Source: CAIWHR01 sp963724975
GTDB taxonomy: Bacteria; Pseudomonadota; Gammaproteobacteria; Burkholderiales; Casimicrobiaceae
Length of the DNA: 64,000 nucleotides
Direction of reading: 5' to 3'
NCBI GenBank assembly: GCA_963724975.1
Contig: CAVRXB010000011.1
Coordinates: 310,001 to 374,000 of the forward strand
Shown here in pieces: positions 1 through 8,298 of this stretch. Position 1 is the stretch's first letter; each line of letters begins with the position of its first letter. The translations under genes and the position numbers were made by a program. The notes beneath the pieces were generated by a model, which was not told the origin of the DNA, made no database searches, and was given only the letters and a program-made list of their open reading frames with translations.

Positions 1-114
1 GAGCAGGAGGCGGCTGCTGAAAAGGTCGTCGATGATGAGGACCGTATTGCGCTGGGCACGGGCGAGTGCCAACTCCGAGATAACTCCCGTAGGGCGGGCC
101 TGCGCGGCGTTCAT
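1..114 (-). CDS. Response regulator receiver protein (N-terminal fragment)
   Basis: Only the first 38 codons are in the window; the gene runs off the left edge. After a short unstructured leader the peptide reads NTVLIIDD, the first beta strand and acidic pocket of a two-component receiver (REC) domain, so this is probably a response regulator or a REC-containing output protein. The ATG at 114 is preceded by an AGGAG ribosome binding site at good spacing, which fixes the start. The output domain and partner kinase cannot be seen. It lies downstream of tRNA-Pro in the same direction, separated by a terminator-like hairpin, so it is likely transcribed on its own. Confidence 0.6.
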   Translation of the reverse strand, partial: MNAAQARPTGVISELALARAQRNTVLIIDDLFSSRLLL

Positions 115-269
115 GGCGTTCTCCTGGCAAGAGCAGCGGCAACCGAGTGACGCAAGAAGTGTGCCCCGACGGTCGCGGGGCGTGTCCTGCGCTCTTGAGG
201 CCGGGCGGGGTTCGTTGACCCGCCGAGGGATGCCGGCACTGCGGGTTCGGCGCCCCGCGCTGCTCGGCG

Positions 270-299
270 AAAGGCCCGCCGGGTTTCCCGGGCGGGGCC
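270..299 (-). terminator. Terminator-like hairpin downstream of tRNA-Pro
   Basis: On the minus strand a GC-rich stem of about 11 pairs, with two single-C bulges and an AAA loop, is followed by only three T residues. It lies just past the tRNA-Pro 3' end and probably ends that transcript. The short T-run makes it a weak call. The rest of 115-306 holds nothing else recognisable. Confidence 0.45.
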
Positions 300-306
300 G
301 TTATGT

Positions 307-383
307 TGGTCGGGGCGAGAGGAATTGAACCTCCGACCCCCTGCACCCCATGCAGGTGCGCTACCAGGCTGCGCTACGCCCCG
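307..383 (-). tRNA. tRNA-Pro (anticodon GGG)
   Basis: A complete 77-nt cloverleaf. The acceptor stem CGGGGCG pairs with CGCCCCG, the discriminator is A and CCA is encoded. The anticodon stem CCTGC/GCAGG encloses loop ATGGGGT, giving anticodon GGG (Pro). The T-arm carries GGTTCAATTCC. It follows the MerR gene on the same strand. Confidence 0.97.
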
Positions 384-396
384 ACACGAAGATCGA

Positions 397-402
397 ATTA
401 TA
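397..402 (-). promoter_or_regulatory. -10 box of the tRNA-Pro promoter
   Basis: A consensus TATAAT on the minus strand ends 13 nt before the tRNA-Pro 5' end, the right distance for a tRNA promoter. No convincing -35 hexamer is found 16-18 nt upstream, where the sequence is the coding end of the MerR gene. Confidence 0.5.
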
Positions 403-409
403 GCCGCGT

Positions 410-856
410 TCATCGGTCGAGGCCCAGCAGTTGACGGATGCGGAGTAACTCCTGCCGCAGTTCTTCGCGCACTGCGGCCTCGCCTTTGGGAGCAGAGGAG
501 CGCGACGTCGGAAGTCCGGAGGGGCCGCTGGCCACCGGGGGCGACTGACGTGGAATGGCCGTCGTGGCGGGAAGAGCGCCGGGAAGCGTCACCTCCGACT
601 CGAGCCGGTGGCGGGCACCGTTGATCGTGAATCCCTGTTCGTACAGGAGATCGCGGATGCGCCGAATCAGCAGGACTTCGTGGTGCTGGTAGTACCGGCG
701 GTTGCCGCGGCGCTTGACCGGCTTGAGCTGCGCGAACTCCTGCTCCCAATACCGGAGCACGTGCGGCTTGACCGCACAAAGGTCGCTGACCTCGCCGATC
801 GTGAAGTACCGCTTGGCGGGGATCGGCGGCAGTTCCGCCTTAGGCGACCTCTGCAT
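410..856 (-). CDS. MerR-family transcriptional regulator
   Basis: A 148-aa cytoplasmic DNA-binding protein. Residues about 16-85 are a MerR winged helix-turn-helix: YFTIGEVSDL, then HVLRYWEQEF and the wing RRGNRRYY. The C-terminus is short and Gln/Arg-rich, with no metal-binding cysteines of the metal-sensing members, so the effector is unknown. A MerR gene directly after ihfA is the usual betaproteobacterial arrangement, as here. It is intact although neighbours carry indels. The ATG at 856 lacks a strong Shine-Dalgarno. The 119 nt between it and ihfA show no terminator, so co-transcription from the thrS operon is plausible. Confidence 0.85.
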   Translation of the reverse strand: MQRSPKAELPPIPAKRYFTIGEVSDLCAVKPHVLRYWEQEFAQLKPVKRRGNRRYYQHHEVLLIRRIRDLLYEQGFTINGARHRLESEVTLPGALPATTAIPRQSPPVASGPSGLPTSRSSAPKGEAAVREELRQELLRIRQLLGLDR

Positions 857-975
857 ATGTCCCGTGAGGTCGCGCGTCGCGCCCGATGCGGTTCAACGAG
901 CTCCGCGTAGCGGTCGACGCTTGCTTGCGCGTGTCCGGTTCGCTCTTGCCACCCGTTACCGGGGGCAAAATCGCA

Positions 976-1284
976 TCAGCGGGGCAGGGTGCCGGCATGG
1001 TTCGCGGCTTCGACCATGGCCTTCAGCTTCTGACTGGCGTGAAACGTGACGACGCGACGAGCCGTGATCGGAATCTCCTCACCCGTCTTCGGGTTGCGCC
1101 CGGGACGCTGCGGCTTTTCGCGCAACTGGAAGTTTCCGAAGCCTGACAGCTTCACCGCGTCGCCGCGCTCGAGCGCAATGCGAATTTCCTCGAAAAAATG
1201 CTCGACCATGTCCTTTGCCTCGCGCTTGTTGAGGCCCAGTTGTTCGAACAGCAGATCGGCAAGTTCAGCTTTGGTCAGCGTCAT
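976..1284 (-). CDS. ihfA: Integration host factor subunit alpha
   Basis: A 102-aa protein of the HU/IHF family that forms, with IhfB, a heterodimer bending DNA sharply at specific sites in transcription, replication and recombination. The start MTLTKAELADLLFEQLGLNK and the beta-arm segment GRNPKTGEEIPITARRVVTF are diagnostic of the alpha subunit, and length matches the family. It starts 11 nt after the pheT stop, the conserved pheST-ihfA linkage. No partner subunit gene is in the window. The unrelated HU gene at 33.1 kb is a paralogue. Confidence 0.96.
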   Translation of the reverse strand: MTLTKAELADLLFEQLGLNKREAKDMVEHFFEEIRIALERGDAVKLSGFGNFQLREKPQRPGRNPKTGEEIPITARRVVTFHASQKLKAMVEAANHAGTLPR

Positions 1285-1295
1285 CGGAATCCCTG

Positions 1296-3667
1296 TCAGC
1301 GGAGGACGGCGCCGAACCGAACTTGTAGGACGCGCAGCAGGTCCGCTAGCGTCGCGTCGATGTCGGCGTCCGTCAAAGTACGTTCAGTATCCTGCATAAG
1401 CACCAGAATCGCAACGCTTTTCCTGCCAGACGGTAACCCGGGCCCACGATAGAGGTCGAATGGTCGGAGGGCAACCACCCGCGGAGGCGTGGCGGTGGCC
1501 AACGCGTCCAGCAGTGCGCCGATGGGCACCTTGTCGTCGACAACCACGGCGAAATCCCGTCGCACGACCGGAAGCTTGGACAGCGGTTTAGCCGCCGGCA
1601 TCGGCAGCGCGAGCAAAGGCGCCACGTCCAGCTCGAAGATAACGGGTGCGCGAGGTAACTCGTATGCTTTGGCGAGCCGAGGGTGGAGTTCGCCCAGCCA
1701 GCCGATCGATTCACTGTCGAGCAGAACCCTGGCCGAGCGGCCGGGATGAAGCAAAGGATGCGGAGACGCGTCGGTGACGAGCGTCCGTGGCGCAACCAGG
1801 GCTTCGAGGTCGCCCTTGACGTCGTGAAAGTCGACCGGCCGTTTCGCCGCTCCCCACTGCTCGGGCAGCGCCGGGCCGTAGGCTACACCCCCGATGCGAA
1901 ACGGCTGCAGCAGGTCGCCGTTCCCGTCCCGGAGAAAGCAACACCCGACCTCGAACACCCGCACGCGGTCATGCTGGCGCGCGAGGTTGGTCCGTAGCAC
2001 GTCGAGGAGTCCGCCGGCGAGTGAGGTCCGCATCACGTCGAGGTGCGTTGCGATCGGATTCTGCACGGCGATCGGCGCGGCGGCCGACGGGCGGTCCGGA
2101 AAGAGAGTCGCTTCCGCTGCCGAGCTCACGAAGCTGAACGTGATCGCCTCCTGCCAGTCGCGCGCGGCGAGGCGGCGCTTGAGAGCGAGCGGAGAGAGTG
2201 CCATTTCCGGGTCGGGCAGCATCCGCTGCACATGCGCCGAGGATTTGGCGGGGATTGCGTCGTAACCGACGAGGCGTGCGATTTCCTCGACGAAGTCTTC
2301 CTCGATCACGAGGTCGAAGCGCGAACTCGGCGGCGTGACGATGAAATCATCGCCACTGCGCGCGAATGCGAGGCCGAGGCGCGCGAACAACGTTCCAATG
2401 GTGTCGTCGGAAACGTCGATGCCGAGGAGCCGCTTGACGCGCGCCGGACGCACGCGCACGGCGTCGCGGCGCGGCAGGACGCCCGTGACGTCGCCGAGCG
2501 GACCCGCGCGTCCACCGCAAATGTCGAGAATCAACTGGGTCGCACGCTCGACGGCGCGCGCACAGTTGCCGAAGTCCACGCCTCGCTCGAAGCGAAATCC
2601 GGCGTCGCTCGCGAACCCCAAGCGTCGCGAGCGTCCCTGGATCACCGCGGGATTCCAGAACGCGCCTTCGAGCAACACCTCGTAGTCGCGTCGCCGATTC
2701 CGGAGTGCTCGCCGCCCATGATTCCGGCGAGTCCGAGCGGCTTCTTTTCGTCGCAAACGAGCAGCAGATCGGGCTCGAGATCGAGGAGCTGCCCGTTGAG
2801 GAGCGTGAGCTTCTCGCCGGCGCGCGCGAAGCGAACGACAATCGCGCCTTCGAGCAGGCGATCGTCGTAGGCGTGCAGCGGCTGGCCTTGCTCCAGCATC
2901 ACGTAATTGGTGATGTCGACCACGGCGGAGATCGAGCGAATGCCGCTGCGTTCCAGCCGTTCCTTCATCCATGAAGGTGTGGGCGCCTTCGGGTCGATAT
3001 CCTCGATCGTGCGACTGACAAAACGCGGACAGCCGGCGGGTTCCACGACCCGGACCTCGCGGCGGGCAGTGCCGGATACGGGTGTCGCCGAAATTTCAGG
3101 CAGCGAGAGCGTCGAGGCCGCGGCTGCCGCGACGTCGCGCGCGAGTCCGATCATCGAGAGGCAATCCGCTCGGTTCGGCGTGATCTTGAGCGTGATCAGC
3201 GCATCGTCGAGTGCGAGCGCTGCGCGAAGATCGGCGCCGACTTTGGCATCCGTTGCGAGCGCGAGGAGTCCCGTCGCGTCATCGGAGATCCCGAGTTCCT
3301 TCGCCGAGCACAGCATTCCCGACGATTCGACGCCGCGCACCTCGGTTTTGCGGATCGCGACATCGCCGGGAAGGAGGGCGCCGACCTGCGCCAGCGGCGC
3401 CTTCATTCCGGCGGCGGCGTTCGGCGCGCCGCAGACGATCTGAAGCGGAGCGCCTCCGCCTGCATCGACCGTGCACACGCGCAGCCGATCGGCGTCCGGG
3501 TGCGGCGCGACCTTATCGATGCGGCCGACGACGACGCCCGTGAACGGCGGAGCGGCGGGCACAACTTCCTCGACTTCGAGCCCCGCCATCGTCAGCAGAT
3601 TGCACAGACCCGCCGTGTCGAGCGGCGGATCGGTCAGCGTGCGCAGCCAGCGTTCGGAGAATTGCAT
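1296..3667 (-). CDS. pheT: Phenylalanyl-tRNA synthetase beta subunit (one frameshift in this sequence)
   Basis: Beta subunit of the alpha2-beta2 enzyme that charges tRNA-Phe. It begins MQFSERWLRTLTDPPL at 3667, 10 nt after the pheS stop. An N-terminal tRNA-binding OB-fold (about residues 39-150), the B3/B4 editing region, the B5 domain and a C-terminal ferredoxin-like anticodon-binding domain can be followed. The frame breaks near 2681-2684: one frame ends after GIMGGEHSGIGDAT and the next resumes with EVLLEGAFWNP. A single missing C would restore GDATTEVLLEGAFW. The rest is uninterrupted and of normal length, so the break is probably a consensus deletion in an essential gene rather than a real lesion. 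Confidence 0.9.
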
Positions 3668-3677
3668 GGCGGGCGAG

Positions 3678-4661
3678 TCAAGCGAACTGGCGCAGGAAGC
3701 GCAGATCGTTGACGTAGAATTCGCGCAGGTCGTTGACCCCATAGCGCAGCATCGCAAGTCGATCAGGCCCCATCCCGAACGCAAAGCCCTGGTAGCGTTC
3801 CGGATCGATGCCGACCGCACGCAGGACGTTGGGATGCACCTGGCCCGCGCCCGAGATTTCGAGCCAGCCGGAGCCGAAGCTCATGTCGATTTCGGCGGAA
3901 GGCTCGGTGAACGGAAAAAATGACGGGCGAAAGCGTACTGCGAGGTCGTCGCGCTCGAAAAAGTTGCGCAGGAATTCGGTGAACACGCCTTTGAGGTCGG
4001 CGAAGGTCACGTCCTCGTCGATCCACAAGCCTTCGACCTGGTGGAACATCGGCGAATGCGTGGCGTCGCTGTCGACGCGATACACGCGGCCGGGCGCGAT
4101 GATCTTGATCGGCGGCGCGTGCGTTTCCATGTAGCGGATCTGCACGTTCGACGTGTGGGTGCGCAGCACGCGCCCGCCTTCGACGTAGAACGTGTCGTGC
4201 ATCGACCGGGAAGGATGGTCCTCCGGCATGTTGAGCGCCGTGAAATTGTGGAAATCGTCCTCGATCTCCGGCCCGTCCGCGACCGCGAAGCCGAGCGAGC
4301 GGAACAGGGTCTCGATCCGCTCCAGCGTGCGCGTGATCGGATGCAGTCCGCCAGTGCCCGCGCCGCGCCCCGGGAGCGACACGTCGAGCGACTCCGCCGC
4401 GAGCTGCTGCGCGAGCTTGGCGTCGGCGAGCGCTGCGCGACGGCGATCGAGTGCCTCCTCGATGAGCGTCTTGATGTGATTGATGCGCGCGCCGGCCGCG
4501 GGGCGGTCGGAAGCACCCAACTTTCCGAGCGCCTTCATGTGCTCGGTAATTGCGCCGGACTTGCCAAGGTACTTCGCCTTGGCGTTCTCGAGCGCCGCGG
4601 GATCGGTCGCCGCGGCGAAATCGGCTTCGGCTGCCGCGACGAGATTCGCGAGTTCGTTCAT
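3678..4661 (-). CDS. pheS: Phenylalanyl-tRNA synthetase alpha subunit
   Basis: A 327-aa catalytic subunit that activates phenylalanine and transfers it to tRNA-Phe. An N-terminal coiled coil (about 1-85) precedes the class II core. Visible are the motif 2 region RFRPSFFPFTEPSAEID and motif 3 GFAFGMGPDRLAMLRYG close to the C-terminus. It is intact, of usual length, and lies between a terminator after rplT and pheT only 10 nt downstream. That terminator suggests pheST expression depends on read-through or on a promoter of its own. No Phe-rich leader peptide was seen before the ATG at 4661. Confidence 0.97.
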   Translation of the reverse strand: MNELANLVAAAEADFAAATDPAALENAKAKYLGKSGAITEHMKALGKLGASDRPAAGARINHIKTLIEEALDRRRAALADAKLAQQLAAESLDVSLPGRGAGTGGLHPITRTLERIETLFRSLGFAVADGPEIEDDFHNFTALNMPEDHPSRSMHDTFYVEGGRVLRTHTSNVQIRYMETHAPPIKIIAPGRVYRVDSDATHSPMFHQVEGLWIDEDVTFADLKGVFTEFLRNFFERDDLAVRFRPSFFPFTEPSAEIDMSFGSGWLEISGAGQVHPNVLRAVGIDPERYQGFAFGMGPDRLAMLRYGVNDLREFYVNDLRFLRQFA

Positions 4662-4693
4662 CGAAGTGCGTCGAAAGCGACGGTCGCAGGTCG

Positions 4694-4721
4694 AAAAAAA
4701 GGGAGGCGGGTCGCGCCTCCC
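4694..4721 (-). terminator. Intrinsic terminator between rplT and pheS
   Basis: Minus-strand stem GGGAGGC/GCCTCCC with a 7-nt loop, followed by seven T residues. It starts about 18 nt past the rplT stop and ends 32 nt before the pheS start. The position suits a terminator or attenuator dividing the ribosomal-protein part of the operon from pheST. Confidence 0.8.
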
Positions 4722-4739
4722 TCGGGTTATCGCATGGGA

Positions 4740-5097
4740 TCAGGCCAGAGAGGCTTTGGCCTGCTCCGCGATCTTCGTAAACGCCGCCTTGTCGTGCACG
4801 GCGAGGTCGGCCAGCACCTTGCGGTCGATGTCGATCGACGGCCTTCTTCAAGCCGTTCATGAACACGCTGTAGCTCATGCCCATCTCGCGCACGGCCGCA
4901 TTGATCCGCGCGATCCACAGCGCGCGAAAGACACTCTTCTTCTTCCGGCGGTCGCGATACGCGTACTGCCCGGCCTTCATCACCGCTTCCTTGGCGATGC
5001 GGTAGACGGCGTTGCGGCGACCGCGATAACCGGCGGCCTGCGTCAGGACTTTCTTGTGCCGCGCGCGGGCGGTCACGCCACGTTTGACTCTTGGCAT
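4740..5097 (-). CDS. rplT: 50S ribosomal protein L20 (one frameshift in this sequence)
   Basis: L20 binds 23S rRNA early in large-subunit assembly and in many bacteria represses its own operon. The start MPRVKRGVTARARHKKVL and the body to MGMSYSVFMNGLKKA are clear. Near 4838 one extra base shifts the frame. Removing it gives IDIDRKVLADLAVHD and a stop at 4740, and a protein of 118 residues, exactly the family length. I therefore treat this as an insertion error in an essential gene. It follows rpmI by 13 nt. Confidence 0.9.
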
Positions 5098-5110
5098 GGC
5101 TCTCGCTCCC

Positions 5111-5311
5111 TTACGCGTAGGGCAGCATCGCCTGCGACCGATCCGGCGTTCGTCGCATGGACGCCGGTGGTGCCGCGCAAGCTGCCGCTTGTTCTTGGTC
5201 GATCTTCTTGGTGAGGATGTGGCGCTTGAACGCCATCGCGCGCTTGACGCTGCCGCTCCCGCGCACGCGGAAGCGCTTTTTCGCGCTCGACTTCGTCTTC
5301 ATCTTGGGCAT
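5111..5311 (-). CDS. rpmI: 50S ribosomal protein L35 (three compensating insertions)
   Basis: Starts MPKMKTKSSAKKRFRV, an unmistakable L35 N-terminus, and ends MLPYA. The reading frame is open, but the middle is scrambled after HILTKK. Three single-base insertions, near 5207, 5188 and 5130, would convert it into STKNKRQLRGTTGVHATNAG, the expected L35 sequence. Three insertions add exactly one codon: 66 residues here against 65 usual. The frame closes again by coincidence, so an automatic annotation would call the gene intact while its C-terminal half is wrong. It sits between infC and rplT with gaps of 10 and 13 nt. Confidence 0.88.
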   Translation of the reverse strand: MPKMKTKSSAKKRFRVRGSGSVKRAMAFKRHILTKKIDQEQAAACAAPPASMRRTPDRSQAMLPYA

Positions 5312-5321
5312 GACTGCTCCC

Positions 5322-5933
5322 TTATTTGCTGCCCACGGCGGTGCTCTCCGGCGGAGAGACTTGGCTACCGGCTTCGGGCTTCGTCGGGTGATGTTCCTTC
5401 GCGCTGCCTTCGGCAGCACCTTCTTCGGCGCCAGCAGCATCACCATCTGCCGGCCTTCGAGTCGCGGCCATGATTCGACCACGCTCAATGGTTCCAGATC
5501 GTTGCGGATCCGCTCGAGAAGGCGCATCCCGAATTCCTGGTGCGCCATCTCGCGGCCGCGGAACCGCAGCGTGATCTTCGCCTTGTCGCCTTCGCCCAGG
5601 AAATCGGGTGAGGTTGCGCAGCTTGATCTTGTAGTCGCCTTCGTCCGTACCGGGCCGGAACTTCACTTCCTTGACCTGGATCTGCTTCAGCTTGAGCTTC
5701 GCCTCGTGCTGCTTCTTCGCCTCGCGGTACTTGAACTTGCCGTAATCCATGATCCGGCAAACCGGGGGCTTCGCCGTCGGCGCGATCTCGACCAGATCGA
5801 GTTCGGCCGCCTCCGCCTTGGCCATCGCTTCCGCCAGCGGGACGATGCCGAGCTGCTCGCCTTCCTCTCCAACCAAGCGGATCTCGGGAGAGTTGATCTC
5901 CAGATTGATCCGCGGTGCTTTGTCCTGGGCTAT
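5322..5933 (-). CDS. infC: Translation initiation factor IF-3 (two indels, non-AUG start)
   Basis: IF-3 binds the 30S subunit, prevents premature 50S joining and checks the start codon. The N-domain (PEIRLVGEEGEQLGIV) and linker (DYGKFKYREAKKQHEAK) are intact. One extra T near 5608 breaks the frame after LRNLTRF; removal gives LGEGDKAKITLRFRGRE and then MAHQEFGMRLLERI in the next frame. A missing G near 5430 after MLLAPKK returns to the frame that stops at 5322. The family N-terminus begins upstream of any ATG, GTG or TTG. Residues IAQDKAPRINLEINSPEI point to an ATA codon at 5933 placed 7 nt after GGAGG. Confidence 0.88.
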   Translation of the reverse strand: MAQDKAPRINLEINSPEIRLVGEEGEQLGIVPLAEAMAKAEAAELDLVEIAPTAKPPVCRIMDYGKFKYREAKKQHEAKLKLKQIQVKEVKFRPGTDEGDYKIKLRNLTRFPGRRRQGEDHAAVPRPRDGAPGIRDAPSRADPQRSGTIERGRIMAATRRPADGDAAGAEEGAAEGSAKEHHPTKPEAGSQVSPPESTAVGSK

Positions 5934-5945
5934 TGCAATTCCTCC
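5931..5945 (-). promoter_or_regulatory. infC ribosome binding site with non-canonical start codon
   Basis: GGAGG at 5945-5941 lies 7 nt before ATA (5933-5931) and only 1 nt before an in-frame ATT (5939-5937). No ATG/GTG/TTG is available at the expected N-terminus. Rare AUU/AUC/AUA starts on infC are known to let IF-3 repress its own translation. Spacing favours ATA; ATT cannot be excluded. Confidence 0.65.
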
Positions 5946-5989
5946 GGGTCAATAAAAGAGAGACCGTGCCTCCACGTGAACGCGTCACG

Positions 5990-7904
5990 TCACTGACGCG
6001 CCGCGACCTCCTCGCGGAGGCGCGCGAGCAAGGCATCCACGGGCATCGCCCCCAGATCCTCGCCGCCGCGGGTTCGCACGGCCACCTTGGTCAGCCTGCA
6101 TTTCCTTGTCGCCGACAATCAGCTGGTACGGCAACTTTTGCAGGCTATGTTCTCGAATTTTATAGGTTATTTTCTCATTACGCAAATCGGCCATCACCCG
6201 GAATCCGGCGCCCTTCAGGCGGGCTTCGACCTCCCGGGCATAGGCGTCCTGGCGGTCGGTGATCGTCAGGACGACCGCCTGGACGGGCGCCAGCCAGAGG
6301 GGCAGGGCGCCGGCGTAGTGCTCGATCAGGATGCCGATGAAGCGCTCGAGCGAGCCGACGATCGCCCGGTGCAGCATCACGGGGACCCTGCGGGCGTCGT
6401 CCTGGTCCACGTATTCGGCGCCGAGGCGCTCGGGCATCGAGAAGTCGACCTGCATCGTCCCGCACTGCCAGGAGCGACCCAGCGAGTCCTTGAAGGTTGT
6501 AGTCGATCTTCGGGCCGTAGAACGCGCCGTCGCCCGGCAGGTCGGTCCAGTGCAACGCCGCAGGCCTTGAGCGCTGCGCGCAGCGCCCCCTCGGCGCGGT
6601 CCCAGACCTCGTCGCGAGCCGATGCGCTTGTCCGGGCGTAGCGACAGCCTGATCGCGATATCGTCGAAGCCGAAGTCCTTGTAGACGCGATAGCGCCAGC
6701 CGGTTGAACGCGGTGACCTCCGACTCGATCTGTTCCGGGGTGCAGAAGATGTGGCCGTCGTCCTGGACGAAGCCGCGCACGCGCATGATGCCGTGCAATG
6801 CGCCGGAGGCTTCGTTGCGATGGCAGAAGCCGAACTCGCCGTAGCGCAGCGGCAGGTCGCGGTAGCTGCGCAGGTCCGAGTTGAAGATCTGCACGTGACC
6901 CGGACAGTTCATCGGCTTGATCGCGTAGTCGCGCTTCTCCGACTCGGTCGTGAACATGTTGTCCTTGTAGTTCTCCCAGTGACCGGAGCGCTCCCACAGG
7001 CTGCGGTCGAGGATCATCGGGCCGCGCACTTCCTGATAGCCGTTGTCCTGGTAGACGCGGCGCATGTACTGCTCGACCTGCTGCCAGAGCGACCAGCCCT
7101 TCGGGTGCCAGAACACCATCCCGGGCGCTTCGTCCTGCAGGTGGAAGAGATCGAGCTGCCGGCCGAGCTCTGCGATGGTCGCGCTTCTCCGCTTCCTCGA
7201 GGCGGTACAGGTACGCGTCCTGGTCTTCCTTTTTCACCCACGCGGTGCCGTAGATCCGCTGCAGCATCTCGTTCTTCGAGTCGCCGCGCCAGTACGCGCC
7301 CGCGAGCTTCATCAGCTTGAACACCTTGAGCTTGCCGGTCGAGGGCACGTGCGGGCCGCGGCAGAGGTCGGTGAACTTCCCCTCGGTGTAGAGCGAGATC
7401 GGCTCGTTCGACGGAATCGACGCGATGATCTCGGCTTTGTAGTGCTCGCCGAGCGACTTGAAATACGCGACCGCGTCGTCGCGCGGCATCAGCTTGCGCG
7501 TGACCGGCTCGTCCTTTTTCGCGAGCTCGGCCATCTTCGCTTCGATCGCGACGAGGTCTTCGGGCGTGAACGGGCGCTTGAACGAGAAATCGTAGTAGAA
7601 GCCGTCCTCGATCACCGGGCCGATCGTCACCTGCGCGTCGGGAAATAGCTCCTTCACCGCATAGGCGAGCAGATGCGCCGTCGAATGGCGGATGACGTCG
7701 AGGCCTTCGGGGTCCTTGTCGGTGACGATCGCCACCGAGGCATCGCGGTCGATGATCTTCGGAAGTGTCGACGAGCTTGCCGTCGACCTTCGCGGCGAGC
7801 GCGGCCTTGGCGAGGCCGGGACCGATGGACGCCGCGATGTCGCGGGGCGAAACCGGGTGGTCGTAGCGGCGGATCGATCCGTCGGGCAATGTGATGGCAG
7901 GCAT
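5990..7904 (-). CDS. thrS: Threonyl-tRNA synthetase (several frameshifts in this sequence)
   Basis: Charges tRNA-Thr and edits mis-charged serine. The start MPAITLPDGSIRRYDHP at 7904 has a GGAG site upstream and begins a TGS domain. The editing domain (IRHSTAHLLAYAVK), class II core (WHPKGWSLW, ERSGHWENYKDNMF, NCPGHVQIF) and C-terminal anticodon domain (DRQDAYAREVEARLKGAGF) are all present in order but in changing frames. Apparent single-base insertions lie near 7760, 7173, 6703, 6612, 6562, 6497 and 6088. Correcting the last gives a C-terminus LREEVAARQ with stop at 5990. First gene of the infC-rpmI-rplT-pheST run, 56 nt before infC. Confidence 0.88.
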
Positions 7905-7921
7905 TTCAGGCTCCAGAAAAC

Positions 7922-7951
7922 AAAAAAGTGCGGTCGAGGCCGCACTTTTTT
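7922..7951 (-). terminator. Hairpin terminator between tRNA-Val and thrS
   Basis: Symmetric A6-GTGCGG / CCGCAC-T6 structure with a 6-base loop, so it works as an intrinsic terminator on either strand. On the minus strand it lies after tRNA-Val(GAC) and ends 17 nt before the thrS ATG. No separate thrS promoter is evident between it and thrS, so thrS may depend on read-through. No T-box-like leader is visible. Confidence 0.75.
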
Positions 7952-8062
7952 CGTCTGCTAACGGACGCGCGAGCTCGATGTGGTGGTTACCCCGGGGTAA
8001 AACGCGTTCGCGGTGTCATAACCTGGCCCCTTCGTTTTCAGCCGACGGCCGTTCCGGATGTC

Positions 8063-8139
8063 TGGTAGGCGCGATTGGACTCGAACCAACGACCCCCACC
8101 ATGTCAAGGTGGTGCTCTAACCAGCTGAGCTACGCGCCT
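8063..8139 (-). tRNA. tRNA-Val (anticodon GAC)
   Basis: A 77-nt cloverleaf. The acceptor AGGCGCG pairs with CGCGCCT, the discriminator is A and CCA is encoded. Anticodon stem CCACC/GGTGG encloses loop TTGACAT, giving GAC (Val). T-arm GGTTCGAGTCC. Placed upstream of thrS, the usual betaproteobacterial position. Confidence 0.97.
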
Positions 8140-8153
8140 GCAAAGAGCGGGCC

Positions 8154-8182
8154 ATTTTATCCGATGCGTCGTCCGCGGACAA
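8154..8182 (-). promoter_or_regulatory. Sigma-70-type promoter of the tRNA-Val/thrS region
   Basis: On the minus strand TTGTCC (8182-8177), a 17-nt spacer and TAAAAT (8159-8154) end 14 nt before the tRNA-Val 5' end. Hexamers, spacing and distance all fit a strong stable-RNA promoter. It may also serve the downstream translation operon. Confidence 0.75.
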
Positions 8183-8298
8183 CCATTCGGCAAGGGCTTT
8201 CGCGCGGGAACCCTCGCGACGTCGCACGCTCTCATACGTAGGAGGTGCGGCGCCCTGCATGGCCGATGCAACTCTTACACTTGTATCCGGAGCACCCG

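Noticed and set aside
1296..8000. Programmed frameshifting as the cause of the broken translation genes
   Set aside because: The sites differ in sequence, lack slippery heptamers with downstream structures, and occur up to seven times in one gene (thrS).
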